A stretch of DNA of 64,000 bases from Dendrocalamus latiflorus (lineage: Eukaryota; Streptophyta; Magnoliopsida; Poales; Poaceae), in contig CM029634.1 of the NCBI GenBank assembly GCA_017311315.1, positions 20,725,891-20,789,890 on the forward strand. Direction: 5' to 3'. The position numbers and the translations under genes were made by a program. Of the stretch, positions 1 through 11,321 are shown one piece after another. The notes under the pieces are model-generated. The model made no database searches and had not been told where the DNA came from. It worked only from the letters and a program-made list of their open reading frames with translations. Each line of letters starts with the position of its first letter. Position 1 is the stretch's first letter.

Positions 1-330
1 AAAGTTAGATCTAAACTTTAGTTAACCCCTAAAAAACACTTTAGACCATTAGTCCACCAAAGTGAACTAAAGTGGTTTAAAGTTTTGGATTCTTAGGCAC
101 AAAGACGTGTTTACCCATGCATGTTGGTCTCTCACCTCTCATTTAATGGCTGACGCACGAAACGAGGAGAGGTAGTATGGTCTTTTTGAAACTTTAGTCC
201 TATCCATTAGTACAGGATCCAAACAGGATCTTCGACTAAAGTTTAGTGGCTAAAGTTTAGCCAACTAAAGTTTAGTCCAAAACTTTAGACAACTAAACTT
301 TAGACTATGGGATCCAAACAGGGTCATAGT
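1..330. repeat. Partial TIR-type MITE cluster at window edge
   Basis: The stretch is built from many copies, in both orientations, of a CTAAAGTTTAG-like word. It carries two GGATCCAAACAGG motifs (about 214-227 and 311-325) that look like terminal repeats of grass MITEs. The left side is cut by the window edge, so no partner terminus or target duplication can be checked. No coding potential is seen. Confidence 0.5.
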
Positions 331-414
331 AATGACAGTACTTATAATATAACTGTTGTTTTAGACTCCGATAGTGACAGTGGCGTCATCAGTGCACGTA
401 GTAGAGGTAATCCC

Positions 415-679
415 TGATCAATATGGCTTCAGCTTATTTTTGCACTATTCATAAATTTCGTCTTTTTCTGAACTTTTGGCTTTTTTTTTAGTTTTTTTAC
501 CGGTTCTTTTTTCCCTCGTATTTGTTTACATTATACGTGATGGGCTAATATGCTTTTTCTATTTTTTAAATTTTTTTAAATTTAATTATGGTAAATAAGC
601 CTCTGTCAGCTACAGTGTTTTTTTCGCCAGCTACAGTGTTTTCAACCATAAGCCATTAGGCTTTCAGCCGAACCGATCA
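415..679 (+). mobile_element. MITE family A, copy 1
   Basis: A 265-bp non-coding element with short inverted ends of the form TGATCRGTTSGGCTT. Its body contains the words TAATTATGNTAAATAAGCC and two CAGCTACAGTGTTTT motifs. Three more copies lie at 29315-29584, 41255-41521 and 50491-50759. No convincing target-site duplication is visible, so the superfamily is left open. Confidence 0.75.
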
Positions 680-2868
680 CCACCTAGGTGATGAACTGAT
701 GACCAGTAACTACCCTGTTGTTCTGACCAAACCTGAATGATAATTGGAGGATAACTTCTGCTAGCTTCACTGAATCTTTGGGCGTGAATAGCGTCCTGAT
801 CTGCATTTCTGTCCGTATACGCACTCTGGGAGCCAGCCCCATGGCTTGCACATGAAATTGACCTAGCTAGCTCCATGCTGCGTGCATGGTGGACCATGAG
901 CTTTATTTAGCCTCTAGTAATGGCCGGGTTTCTCCGAGTCAGAATAGCAACACGCATGTCAAACAATGCGACCCAGCTAGGGTTGGTCGGCCAGGAGGAA
1001 GACGTGTTGTATATTGACATGTGAGCTGGCATTTGGCAATGGTCGATCGATACGATCTCCCCGTTGCCGCGCGGATCGACTAGCATATATACGTACTGCT
1101 AATTGATCTGAGCCGTCGATCCATATGCCACAACGGACGGTTATGATGGTACGGTTATGTGCAACTTTGTCCGATACTGATGCTCAACCCTACGAGTAGG
1201 GTTTTTTTTGCTGGGACTGATGTTATGACTATGTTTAATGACTTTTAATTTTAATATGATTATTTATATGAATAAATTAAATATTGATAAGTTATTTTAA
1301 AGAAACTATATGACTATTTCTCTCTTTGTAAGAAGTTATAAGCTGCAAAAAATGGGAAGGGGAGCGTTTGCTACGCAGCGGATGCATGACGCGAGTGAAG
1401 TGATACGTTCGTAAGTTGCTTGCTTGGACACGGCTAATTGAGCCGGAGACTCATGTATGTACGTATGTATTTATTGCGTACACGTATGGCGCGGTGTAAT
1501 TAGGATCACGGGGTACAAATGCAACAGCGCCGTCGATCGTGTCACCACCAGACGTCACGTCACAGACTGAGCACGGGCGCGCGTTCGTATTCGTGTAGCC
1601 ATCTAATTAATCGCCGCACATCACAGTGGCTAACCGCTCCTCTCTGCCTCTCCCTCATCCCGATGACTCAACCGGCTGGTTGGCCCCTCTCTTCCCGCCC
1701 CAGATCGGTAAATCTAGATCCTGTCTTTTGTGTCTTCATCCTTCCCCTCCTTATCTCCCATAGTCCCGCATCCCCCTCCGTGACTCTCCATCGCGGCCGC
1801 CCGGCTTTGGGCTTCTCTGGTGGTCGTTCCCTGTTAGCCTGCTGCTCCCCGCGTGGCGTTGGCCTATGCTAAGATCTGCCTCTCAGGTCCCAGCCACTAG
1901 CGATGACCCGTTCCATGACCCCGACCTCCTGTCCTGCTCCTCCTCCACGACGTGTTCCCCTGCCTCTGACGAGGAGAACCCGCCGCCCAACCTGCAGTGA
2001 GTGGTGTTGGCCATGATTGGGCAGCAGTGAGTAGTGCGGCAGTGCTGGTCGACATTAGTTGTGTGGGCATGGTGACAAGCATCAAGAAGTCGGTGTTGGC
2101 GGTGACGAACAGCCGGTTCTAGGGAGGGGCACGTATGTGAGTGGTGATGGAGATTGGGATTGGAGGGAAAGGGAGAAGGATGTGGATTGCCATTGAATAT
2201 GGAAGGGTGGTAAGAAGTTGAGGAAAACATTTTAGGACTCGAGGGGAGGCAGCAGTTGGAGATGGTGCTGACTACCGAGGCGTGCGAGTGAGCGATTGGA
2301 AGAGGGGAGCACTGGCATCATGTCCCACTCGTTGGCGCGTGGATCAAAGGAGGGGTGTAGGGATGAACGGATGAACTCCCCTTTTATATTAGTATATTAG
2401 TAGAGAAAGTTGATGCACAAAAACTGTTGTGTTAAAATCTAGCAGACTATCCGATAAATCTGATTAAAGTTGGACAAATAATTAAGTCACCCAATAGTTG
2501 TTCCTCTCACATTTCCACTCATTTATTAAGCTATTTGGAGCACAAAAATATCTACCTTTGCAACTTGGTTTATAAAGAAAACAGGAAGCTAAGCACTAAA
2601 ATACTTCAAAGTTGTTATACCCCACCGCAATACCGAACAGAAATTGAACCATGTCAGATGGTTAATATAGAGACACTAATTGCGATGGTGTACACGGTGG
2701 TAGGAACTGCACACACGCAGTTTTGATGATGTCGACGAACGAGCCATCGTTTACGGTTGCTGCAAGCACGGCGAGGTGAACTGGAATTCGCGGGAGGGAT
2801 TCGTGTGCCGGCCGGCCGGCCGGTCCCGGCGCGGCGCGGCGCCACCAGAGGTCGATACGAGACGAGAC
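680..2868. other. Intergenic DNA, no recognisable gene
   Basis: I see no conserved protein, splice-supported exon or RNA gene here. Short open frames at 664-897, 1519-1872 and 1883-2230 have low-complexity or arbitrary translations and look like chance frames. The stretch is moderately GC-rich at 1500-2300 and could hold an old promoter or gene remnant, but nothing supports a specific call. Confidence 0.5.
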
Positions 2869-2876
2869 GACGGTAT

Positions 2877-3925
2877 CATGGGCGGATCTAAAAGAGTTCA
2901 AGGGTGTTTAGCTGAACACCTAAATTTTTTTTATAAAATACCAGATATATATATACTGTTAGTTATGTTAAAATTATATTTTATGTCTACAAATAAATTC
3001 AACTCACACTCTATGTATCTCGTGCGCAGCCCATGTAATACATTTGGCCTATTTTTCTTTTCACCTCGCCCTCCTCACACAGACCCAAAGAGTTAAAGAT
3101 ATAAACAAAATCATAACATTTGTTCTATTTTTCATCTTGTGGCTGTCTATGTGGGAGGCGGCTCCGGCTTTCGAGTGGCGAGCGAGCGAAAGTGCAAGTT
3201 GCGGAGGCGAGTGACGACCGGTGGACGCGGACGTGGCGCCATAACGTGACGACAATCATGCGTGATGTGGCGCGGGGTGCAAGGTGATCGTGTGACAGCG
3301 CGGCAAGAAAGGAGCAGCGCAGTAGCCGAGGGGGAGCGTGGCATCGGAAAGTGAGCAGCACGTCTAACTTATCGTCATCGTCTTCTCTTCAGATTTAGGT
3401 GTGCTCCGCCCCACTTCACTTATTTTCTTTCTTGGTACACTTTGCTCTACTCTGCTCTGTTCTTGCTCCGATTCTTTCTGGAGCTTAGCATTTGGTTTCT
3501 TCGTTTTTCTAATAAGATGCTGAATAAAAATACAGTCTTTGCCTTAGGCAATGAGCAGCTAGTTGGACCCTTATTGTTTTTATTTACATGCTAATTTTTG
3601 CTATGTTTTGCTCTATAAAAAGAACATATAATTTTCTCTTAGATAGACAGTTCTTGCTGATGGGGAAAGAGCAAAAAAAAAGCAGGATCAATAAAATATA
3701 CAACTGTCATTAATTTCTTTAATTTGTTGTTTAATTCATGTCATTATACTCGCCTTATGTCGCTTATTTTCTCACAAAAAAATCATTAATTTCTATAAGT
3801 TATGTATTATATACACGTATCATTGTATCGATGTTTTAAATGAAACGATGCGTTACAGTATCAACGTATTCGAATAATTTAGCTTCAAAATCTGAATATT
3901 TATCTTAAAAATGTGTCCGCCACTG
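2877..3925. mobile_element. Non-autonomous hAT element (CAGTGGCGGA-type ends)
   Basis: The left end reads CATGGGCGGATC. The right end, read inward on the minus strand, is CAGTGGCGGACAC. The element is flanked by an 8-bp direct repeat, gacggtat (2869-2876) and gacggcat (3926-3933), with one mismatch. An 8-bp duplication and CA-starting ends fit the hAT superfamily. The 1049-bp body has no transposase. Its left 100 bases resemble the start of the partial element at 41593, and the ends resemble the TIR of the DUF4371-type hAT element beginning at 61925, a plausible source of transposase. Confidence 0.75.
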
Positions 3926-4917
3926 GACGGCATACATGGGAATGGATGGAATCGGAAGCGCACGTACGTACGCATGCATTTCCTGGGAATCGCACGGACG
4001 GTGCGCGTCCCTGTGAGCGCCACCAACCAAACTTCAATTCCAGCTAGGGATGGCAATCGGGCGCGGCGGGTACGGGTAGTGCTCGCCCATACCCGTACCC
4101 GCGACCCCGATTTACGCCCACGGGCATACCCGTGAAGGACCACAGGTAAAAAACCTCGTCTATACCCGTCGCCCGCGGGCATACCCGTTTACCCGCGAAC
4201 TAAATACATCACATTCAACATATAAAACAAAGAGCAGCAACATTGAATGGTAGAGCAATCTAACAAATACTTTGCAGTCATATTGCAGCAATTGCAACGC
4301 AAAACATCCATTTCTCCATTAGCATCATGCTACAAACTACAACAACTGAAGTAAATGAACTAGTAGAAAAACTTACATAGCTCGGTTATTTTCTGAGCTA
4401 ATATATGGGACAGTAGTACATGATGAAAGAAAAAGAACTAGTATAACTGGTAGCAAAGGTCATCTAGGAGTAAAATACTATCTGTTCCCTATGGTGAAGT
4501 ATCTTGGTCGAATAAGAGGAACTACACACAGATCAGCATAACTCATTCGGAATACATACAGAGCAATGTGACAGTGAGGTTGTATATAAGATATACATTT
4601 GATTCTTAAGAAAATATCAAGAAAGATCAGTCTAAAGTTACAATTCCAATCCCAACTAATTGTCATGGTGAAGCAGCCAAAACCCAAGCTAACATGCCCC
4701 TATACCAATGGAGGATCTAACTCTTAATGTACACTTCCAACTTCAACAACATACCAAAATTTTACTATCTCAATTCGCTTGTATCATCTAATCACAATAA
4801 ATAAACCCACCTTACGGAGCACATTTTACACTGAACCTAATCAAACCAAAAAAAAAATAACACCATGGGCCGTGGCATAACGTCGAGCACACTGCGCGCA
4901 CCAGAGCAAGTTGGCGC

Positions 4918-5250
4918 CTAATGGTAGAACATGATGGGCGGGATGGCGAACCCGGCGTCCTTGAGGAAGGGAACTACTTGCGGGCGCTCGGCGAGGTCGC
5001 GGTAGAAGGCGTACTCCGCCTCGTAGTCGTGGAGGTCTAGCTTGGTTTTCTGGTTGCTGTGGTAGTGGTGCTTTGCGTCGGCCGCCTTCCCGAACCCGAA
5101 CACGCCCACCTTGTCGCACACTCCCACCGCGACCATGATGGCCTGCATCCCGGTCTCCCGGACGAGTAGTGGAACATGGCCGCGTCCCGTCTCGGCGACG
5201 AAGCGGCGGAGGGAGTAGTACTTGACGATGCGCGCGCAGAGGACGTCGAG
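4918..5250 (-). pseudogene. GT29 sialyltransferase-like gene fragment (C-terminal end)
   Basis: Plant GT29 sialyltransferase-like proteins are Golgi type II membrane glycosyltransferases. The minus-strand frame from about 5250 to the stop at 4918-4920 gives about 110 residues typical of their C-terminus. It includes the words [43 protein letters not shown] and [14 protein letters not shown], the last carrying the His and Glu of the VS motif, and ends PPIMFYH. A methionine at 5146-5148 begins a 76-residue frame, but the homology runs upstream of it. Between VAETG and GMQAI the expected segment is missing, and HYSSG appears in another frame, so a small deletion with a frame change has occurred. 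There is no N-terminal anchor or large sialylmotif. The fragment lies wholly inside the hAT element, and its 3' side (4200-4917) may be the captured 3' UTR. Confidence 0.8.
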
Positions 5251-5680
5251 GCGGAGAGGGGCGACAGGCTGCCGGATTTGGACGAGGAGCGGCGATTGGC
5301 GGCGAGAAAATGGCGAGGAGCGGAATAAGGAGCGGCGATTGGAGGAAGTCGGGAGTCGGGATCTGCGTGGGGGCCGCGGCTTGGGCGGCAGTCGTGGCGG
5401 AGAGGAGCGACAGGCGATGAGGCGGCTGGATCTGGACGACAGCCGGCCGGATCTGGTCGGTGGAGGGGCGGCGGAACGAGGGGCGGCGATTGGAGGGGCG
5501 GCGAGGAGCAGCGGAACGAGGGTCTCTCGGTCTCTCTCGGGCGATTGGAGAGGCGGCGGCTGGGCGGGCAGAACGACCGAACGAGGTTTTTGGTGGATGG
5601 CCGAGAGGCCCGAGAGGGGAGGCTGACTGGCTGAGTTACGGGGTTAGACTTAGGGTTTACTGTTTTTGGGTGGCCCACCT
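5250..5680. other. GC-rich filler inside the hAT element
   Basis: This block is rich in GGAGGGGCGGCG-like words and open in several frames on both strands, which is expected from composition. It may be the 5' part of the captured gene or a second captured segment. I do not recognise a protein in any frame. Confidence 0.4.
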
Positions 5681-5880
5681 GTCAGGTTATTTCACGGGTA
5701 AACGGGCGAGACGGGTACGGGTAGAGCTAACCCATACCCGTACCCGTTTACCCGACGGGCAGAGATTTCCCCCCATTTTCCTACCCATGGATAAAGAATG
5801 CATCCCATACCCGACTCTATTAGGGTATTTATCCACGGGTACACAGGTAAATGGGCACAATTGCCATCCCTAATTCCAGC

Positions 5881-6119
5881 CGTGGCTGCACGTACCACGC
5901 ATCGTTGCATATGTATCCTCTTCGTCTAAAAAGGACTTTTTTTAAGTATATTTGGTACTGGTTGTTACTGTATTTATAAAAATAGTGGGATATCTAGCGC
6001 ATTGATAAAAATAGCGTTCGTTTTTGCTATCTAATGGCCAGACAGTAACATCCGTGAGCTGACGCGTAGTCGTCACCGTCCTGCCACAAGACAGCAGGGT
6101 CCTGTCATCCTGTGACAAT
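5881..6119. other. Short spacer, nothing recognised
   Basis: AT-rich DNA between the hAT target duplication and the next inverted-repeat segment. No gene or repeat boundary could be assigned. Confidence 0.4.
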
Positions 6120-6440
6120 TACTATTTATTTAAAATTTTAAATAAAGCAAATTAGTTTGAAAAATTACGAAATTTTATATGCAGTTTTTTGACACAACGT
6201 ACTTAGCGATGTATTTTTTAGTAATTTTATCTGTTATGAATTTTGCTCAAAAATTCATATGATTACGATATTTGTAGGAGTTATTACATATAACAAACGA
6301 GCTTAACAAATTACGAAACTTTACGGAAAGCCTCCCGACATAGTCATAGTAATTGTGTAATTTTTTAGGAATTTTATTTGCTACGAATTTACCATGTTAA
6401 TTTATATTAATTTAATCATAAAATTAATGATGCTCAGGCA
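6120..6440 (+). repeat. Left arm of inverted-repeat pair (6.1 / 10.3 kb)
   Basis: An AT-rich arm containing ordered words such as ACCATGTTAATTTA, GCTACGAATTTACC and GACATAGTCATAG. The same words occur in reverse complement and reverse order at about 10255-10640. The two arms bracket 4.5 kb that holds a mobile-domain pseudogene and a host-gene fragment, so they may be the ends of one large element. Identity is moderate and the exact outer edges are unclear. Confidence 0.55.
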
Positions 6441-6809
6441 TCTTTTGCAGTGTCTAATCTCTATCCTTCGCACATATATTGGCCCGTTACTGCTATCTTT
6501 TCTTTTCCACAGTGTCCTTCACACAATTATCACTCTATCTATATCGTCCCCCCTCGCATGCTCCCTCGTCCGCACTAATGTCGTTATATCCGTACTGTCC
6601 CCCTTGCCCACTCGCTTGTCTGCACATTTGTCAGTGTTATCATGCCATCCCCTATTACCCAAAGTGTTGCTCGTCGATAAGGAGTTCTTAATTTGCGGGG
6701 CGAGCGCACCAGGTTCTCTTTTTGCTCGGCCATAAATACAAACCTTTCATAGTTCATCTTCGCTCGTCTCAGTCGCTCATCGCAAAAGCTCATTCTCGCA
6801 GTCGCCACT

Positions 6810-7218
6810 CAAAATTAAGAGTGCACAGCTCATTATTTTGAGAAGCCATTGCATAGCTCATTAAGGACGCGGTAGGAGGATGTGGTAGTATTGATTGCTT
6901 TTCCCGAAAGGTAGGTAATTTTTTATCGCAAGCTTTCGACGTTATTCCCGTAATCGTAGTTAATTAGTATTATTTAGTTAGTTGTAATTAATATAATTTG
7001 TATTTTGAAGTAAGTAGGTCGTAATATTTTAGACGTAGTTTTTACTATTTTGTGTATGTACGGTACACATAATTTGTTATTGTATGGTAGTATGTAATTA
7101 AGCAATCATAAATACTGTAGTGGCAATTAGTTAGGGTTAACTAATGAGTTAGTGGTAAGTAATTAAGTGCTATGGATGATGGTAATAAATTACTCATAAT
7201 TTTTTCGGACAGGTAATC
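6810..7218 (+). repeat. Direct repeat, first unit (about 400 bp)
   Basis: This stretch recurs, clearly diverged, at 7346-7740. Both units start with AAATTAAGAGTGCACAGCTC-like sequence and share GAGGACGCGG, CTTTCGACGTTATTCCC and CATAATTTGTTATTGTATG in the same order. No protein is encoded. It may be untranslated or intronic sequence of the mobile-domain gene that follows. Confidence 0.75.
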
Positions 7219-7345
7219 AAATTATCGGTAATTAATGAATTATTTGTATGTAGTTACACACATGTAATCACTAACATGTATTTTACTGTCATTATTAATC
7301 TTCACAGTAATATTTCATCCATCCCATTTGTTGTAAGGTACTATC

Positions 7346-7740
7346 TAAATTAGGAGTGCATAGCTGATTATTTTGAGAAGCCAGTGCATAGCTCATTGAG
7401 GACGCGGCAGAGGAACGCGCCGGTGCTGATTGCTTATCCCGAAATATAGCTAATTTTTTTATCGCATGCTTTCGACGTTATTCCCTAGTCCTAGTTAATT
7501 AGTGTTATTTAGTTAGTCATAATTAATGTAGTTTTTATTATGAAGTAAGTTGGTCGTAGCAATGTAGACATAGTTTGTATTTTATTGTGTACGTACGACA
7601 CCCATAATTTGTTATTGTATGATAGTGTGTAATTAAGCAGTCGTAATTACTATAGTGGAAATTAGTTAGGGTTAAGTAATGAGTTAATGCTAAGCACGAC
7701 GGTAATGAATCACTCGTAATTTTTTCGAACGGGTAATCAC
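7346..7740 (+). repeat. Direct repeat, second unit
   Basis: Second unit of the pair, offset by about 536 bp from the first. Substitutions and small indels are spread throughout, so the duplication is old. It ends just before the plant-mobile-domain remnant. Confidence 0.75.
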
Positions 7741-7744
7741 CGTA

Positions 7745-8480
7745 CAGGCTATCCCTGCAATGCCTGCAGGATGGGTGCTATGGGCGACGACACACCATCT
7801 GGTGTTCTCGTACATGGTGGAGACTTACGTGCCGCAGCGTGTAATGTGACAATTCGGTTTCCACCAGGTCATGCCCTCTCCGGATGGCAGGGTCCTACCA
7901 CAAGCCGTACACCGGTGAGTCAAACTCCATCCGAAAAATGTTTACACTTTGTATGTCCTGCTCTGTAACAATGATGATTCTAGAAATGTAGGCAATCGAG
8001 AGCTGGTCGGCATGGTATGGACTGGCAGCCAATGCAACATGAGTGGACGATGGCATGGATGGATAGGATGCACCTGGATGTCATCATGGAGTAGCGTCGG
8101 TACGACGTCCAGACGTACGACAAGTACCTGGAGTGGTACATACCCTAGTCGCGCAGCAAACTCACTGTTTGTCCACCAGATTGCCCTGAGCAGATCATGC
8201 ACGATGACAGTCTACAACGCTCGATTGATCACCACAGCGCTTCACGGCAGCATGATGGCGTAAGAAAGTTGCAATGTTTGAGAGATTCATTTGTGGAATT
8301 CATATTGGTCGTTACTGAACCTGTTTCGTATGTCACTTCAGTTGGAGTAGGTGCAACGCATCGCAAGCATGTTTGAGACCGCCCTCACCAGCCTAGACAC
8401 ACCACCGGCCATGCAGAATACATTGAAGTACATTCTAAATCAGGCCAAAAAAATAGTGCACAACCTGAGTTGCGGCCGTT
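7745..8480 (+). pseudogene. Plant mobile domain (MAIN-like) pseudogene
   Basis: Plant mobile domain proteins are related to MAIN/MAIL and are often carried by Mutator-like elements. The plus strand from 7745 to about 7910 reads WVLWATTHHLVFSYMVETY and, after an in-frame TGA, QFGFHQVMPSPDGRVLPQAV, typical of the C-terminal half of the domain. It is followed by a GTGAGT donor-like site near 7914 and a second exon-like stretch (about 7983-8270) with MDWQPMQHEWTMAWMDRMH and DVQTYDKYLEWYIP. At least three in-frame stops and no start codon show it is dead. It lies between the direct repeats and the importin fragment, inside the inverted-repeat arms. Confidence 0.65.
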
Positions 8481-9494
8481 AGACGGATCATGTCGTGCAC
8501 ATTGAGCACCCAAAGGGGGCACCATGTTCACCCGCCAGGTCATCACAACCTAGCAAGCCCGTCTGGCCATCGCAATCTACCAAGTCTGCCTGGTGTCGTA
8601 GTACTAGCTGCCGATCATTCTTGGGATGTACCAATGATGAGGTAACTTACGTGCAAACATATGTTTTGTTTTCCTGTTAGGCCTTAAGTTCTACTAACAT
8701 CATTGCATTCTCCCGCCGCAGGTCCATTTTGTAAAACAACAAATTCATCAATGGAACAGCAGCCATTCAAAAACTTTATAGTATCATCGTATATTCAACA
8801 AAATTACAAGTCAACTACTTAACAGAGGCAATTCAATAGATGACAAGATATAGTGAAAAAGAAAGACAAGGAGCATTCAAATCATTAACTCAGGTGATGT
8901 GCTACTACTTCATACCATGCCACTGGAGCTTCTCAGAGCACCAACCACAGAAGCAGCACAAAATGCATTAGTGTGTGCATGTGGAAAAATCAAAACTTGA
9001 ACCAACTAGCATGTCCAAGAATCACAGTTTATACAGAATAAATTTATCAGATATTGTCAAAGAGACAAAAAATGAGAAAGAGGGTCAGTATTCTAACGCT
9101 TCCGGTCTTAATCTTCATGTCATATAGATATTTAAGGAAAAACATACTTCATGAACTAAATGATGCTCTGAACATCATAAAATTTAATCGCAAATGAGCT
9201 ATGTATTAATTGGTTCAAGTTATTCAAGTATTAAATCAGTGTCTTAACACAAACAGAAGAGGGCAACCTGAATTGTGCAAACCATTCCATGGCACATACC
9301 AATTCCCAAATACTACGGTTCTAACCGAAAGAAATACTCACGACAACAAAAGGTGAAGTAGGACTATGTGAAAACTTGGCATTAGATAACAAAGCCCAAT
9401 TCAACCACTATTTCATACAAGTATCAAATTGATCAATTGATTACACCAGTGCAGTACAGAATCCTGCAGAATGAATCAGAAGAACAGAACTTAC
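8480..9494. other. Gene-poor stretch, probably intron of the captured importin fragment
   Basis: AT-rich, no conserved frame. On the minus strand it follows a perfect splice donor (GTAAGT, 9489-9494) of the importin fragment, so part of it is plausibly captured intron. I could not identify a following exon. Confidence 0.4.
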
Positions 9495-9892
9495 TTGGTA
9501 CTGGCTGACAAGCTCGGTCATAACCTCTATGGCCACGTCAAACGAGAAGGACACCTTCATCTGCGTGAGCAAACGCAGGGGCCCTAGGCAAAACGGACGC
9601 GCGCCTAGTAGGAGCGCGTCGAGGAGCAGCGTGCCGGGATGGGGGAGCGGCACGCTGGGAGACTGATCTTCCGACGAAGCATCTGGGCGGCGAAGAAGAG
9701 GAGGTCGGCGGGCGGGGCGGGATCCGGGGACGCGAGCAGCGAGGTCGCCAGTGCCCATGCCTACGGCAAGCGCTGTAGGACGAGGAGCCACTGGTTGGCG
9801 GTGAGATGGGTGAAGGGGTGTGCGCCGTTGTTTAGTGTGTGCACGGTCGTGGCGAGCCGCGCCTGGAGGTCCGACACCTCGGCAGCATCCAT
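9495..9892 (-). pseudogene. Transportin-3 / MOS14-like importin gene fragment
   Basis: Importin-beta family proteins of the transportin-3/MOS14 group import SR proteins into the nucleus. The minus strand from ATG 9890-9892 reads MDAAEVSDLQARLATTVHTL and TANQWLLVLQRLP, the expected N-terminus. An in-frame TAG (9761-9763) follows, then AWALATSLLASPDPAPPADL and FFAAQMLRRKI in the same frame. A frame change leads into LLDALLLGARPFCLGPLRLL. The next words, VSFSFDVAIEVMTELVSQYQ, normally lie well downstream, so an internal segment has been deleted. The piece ends at a canonical GTAAGT donor. It encodes under 140 residues, against about 1000 in the family, and is surely non-functional. It sits between inverted-repeat arms with the mobile-domain remnant, which suggests capture by a transposon. 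Confidence 0.75.
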
Positions 9893-10254
9893 CGCGGTAG
9901 TAGGCAGTGGGTGGATTCGGGTGGGGAGGCGAGGGGGCAGGGGGGATTGGGCCGAGTGGCAAACACGAATGAGTGGGAAGGTAATTTTTTCACTTTTCTT
10001 TTCTTTTCCGGGAGTGGGCCGGTTGTTTGAGTGACTGGAACATTGGAGAGCAAGCGACAGAGAAAGAAGGGTGGCTAGAATGCGCAAGGAGATGGGGAAG
10101 TGGATGGGATGGACGGTTGGATCTTGAGAGAGAGAGGAGGAGGAGAGAGACGAATGATCCAGATCAAATCGGATGGCTGTAGAGAGGGGAGAGGAGAACG
10201 TACCGACGACCATCAACTCCTTTTTATATAATAGTAGAGATATGTACAGCCTTC

Positions 10255-10640
10255 CAACATAGTCGACCCAATTTTATAATTTTTTTGGAAATTTTATATG
10301 ATCTAAATTTACCATGTTAATTTAATCATGAAATGAGCATCGCATATTACTACTTATGATTAAATTAACATGATAAATTTTGAGTACATAAAATTTTCAA
10401 AAAATAACACAATTAGGTTGACTATGTCGAGAGGTTGTACATAAAATTTTATAATTTTTGTAGCTCATTTGCTATATGTAACAATTCTTACAAATAACAT
10501 AAATGTATGAATTTTTTTAGCAATATTCATAGCGGATAAAATTATCAAAACATTACACAATGAAGTACGCTATGTAAAAAGACAAAACATAAAATTCATA
10601 ATTTTTCGAGCTCCTTTACTCTATTTAAAAATTCAAATAA
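10255..10640 (-). repeat. Right arm of inverted-repeat pair, with internal foldback
   Basis: This is the inverted counterpart of 6120-6440. It also contains its own hairpin: about 10256-10340 pairs with about 10365-10440 through the words ACATAGTCGACC, TACCATGTTAATTTAATCAT and their complements. No coding sequence. Confidence 0.6.
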
Positions 10641-11318
10641 ATATAACATATAAAATACTAATTTAGATAGGTAATTAAGATAGCTAATTATCCGGCTTAA
10701 TTACCCGCCGTATGGTGGAGGGGCTGCAAGCCACCTGCCGCATGGTGGCTGGGCAGCAGGCGCGTGGCCGCACGGTGCCCGGGCGACAGGCACCTGCCGC
10801 ATGGTGGCTGGGTTTCGGTAGTCTACGTGTTTGCCGCAGGGCGCTGCCGTCTGATGACCGAGCCGCAGAAGTGTCATTTTGTCATTCTCACGCACATACG
10901 GTGGAACCGGACGTGGATGCGTTTGAAGTTGCTCGTTGCGAGCGCGCCCTCGACGTGCTGATCCGGGAACGCGCGGTGCGGCATCGCCGCAGTGGATCCG
11001 GTTTGCTTAGACGAGTGGGTCTATTTTTAGTTCCGATTTTTTTAGTTTAGATTGACTTGACATAGGCTATTTGTTTTAATCTGAACTGTTATAATTTGGA
11101 TCTACCAAATTAAGGGCTAAATATTTTATTTTTTATAAGAATTTTTAATATATATTTTTTTCTTAGTGACTCTAAAGATCTATTACCGATTTTTAGTAAT
11201 AAATAAATTCTAAGTTTACAGTAGATCTGATACACCACACCCCGGCTGGTATAGTGGTATTGCCCTTCCCGGTTGTTCTCCTCTGCTTGAGTAGTACTAC
11301 TTGTGTTGCAATTGTTGC
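10641..11318. other. Gene-free spacer with short GC-rich repeats
   Basis: From 10700 to 10815 the word CTGCCGCATGGTGGCTGGG and variants recur about every 35-60 bp. The rest is unremarkable. Open frames here reflect base composition and match no protein I know. Confidence 0.45.
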
Positions 11319-11321
11319 TAA

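Larger units (their letters stand above)
4045..5872. mobile_element. hAT element with captured host-gene fragment
   Basis: The ends are perfect inverted repeats TAGGGATGGCAAT / ATTGCCATCCCTA. They are flanked by a perfect 8-bp target duplication, attccagc (4037-4044 and 5873-5880). Both subterminal regions are packed with ACCCG/CGGGT words, as expected of transposase-binding repeats in Ac-like hAT elements. No transposase is encoded. The interior instead holds the end of a sialyltransferase-like gene on the minus strand, plus a GC-rich block at 5250-5640. A 518-bp relative with the same ends lies at 48491-49008. Confidence 0.9.

Noticed and set aside
1519..2230. Protein-coding gene around 1.5-2.2 kb
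   Set aside because: Frames on both strands have low-complexity translations, no splice support and no familiar motif.
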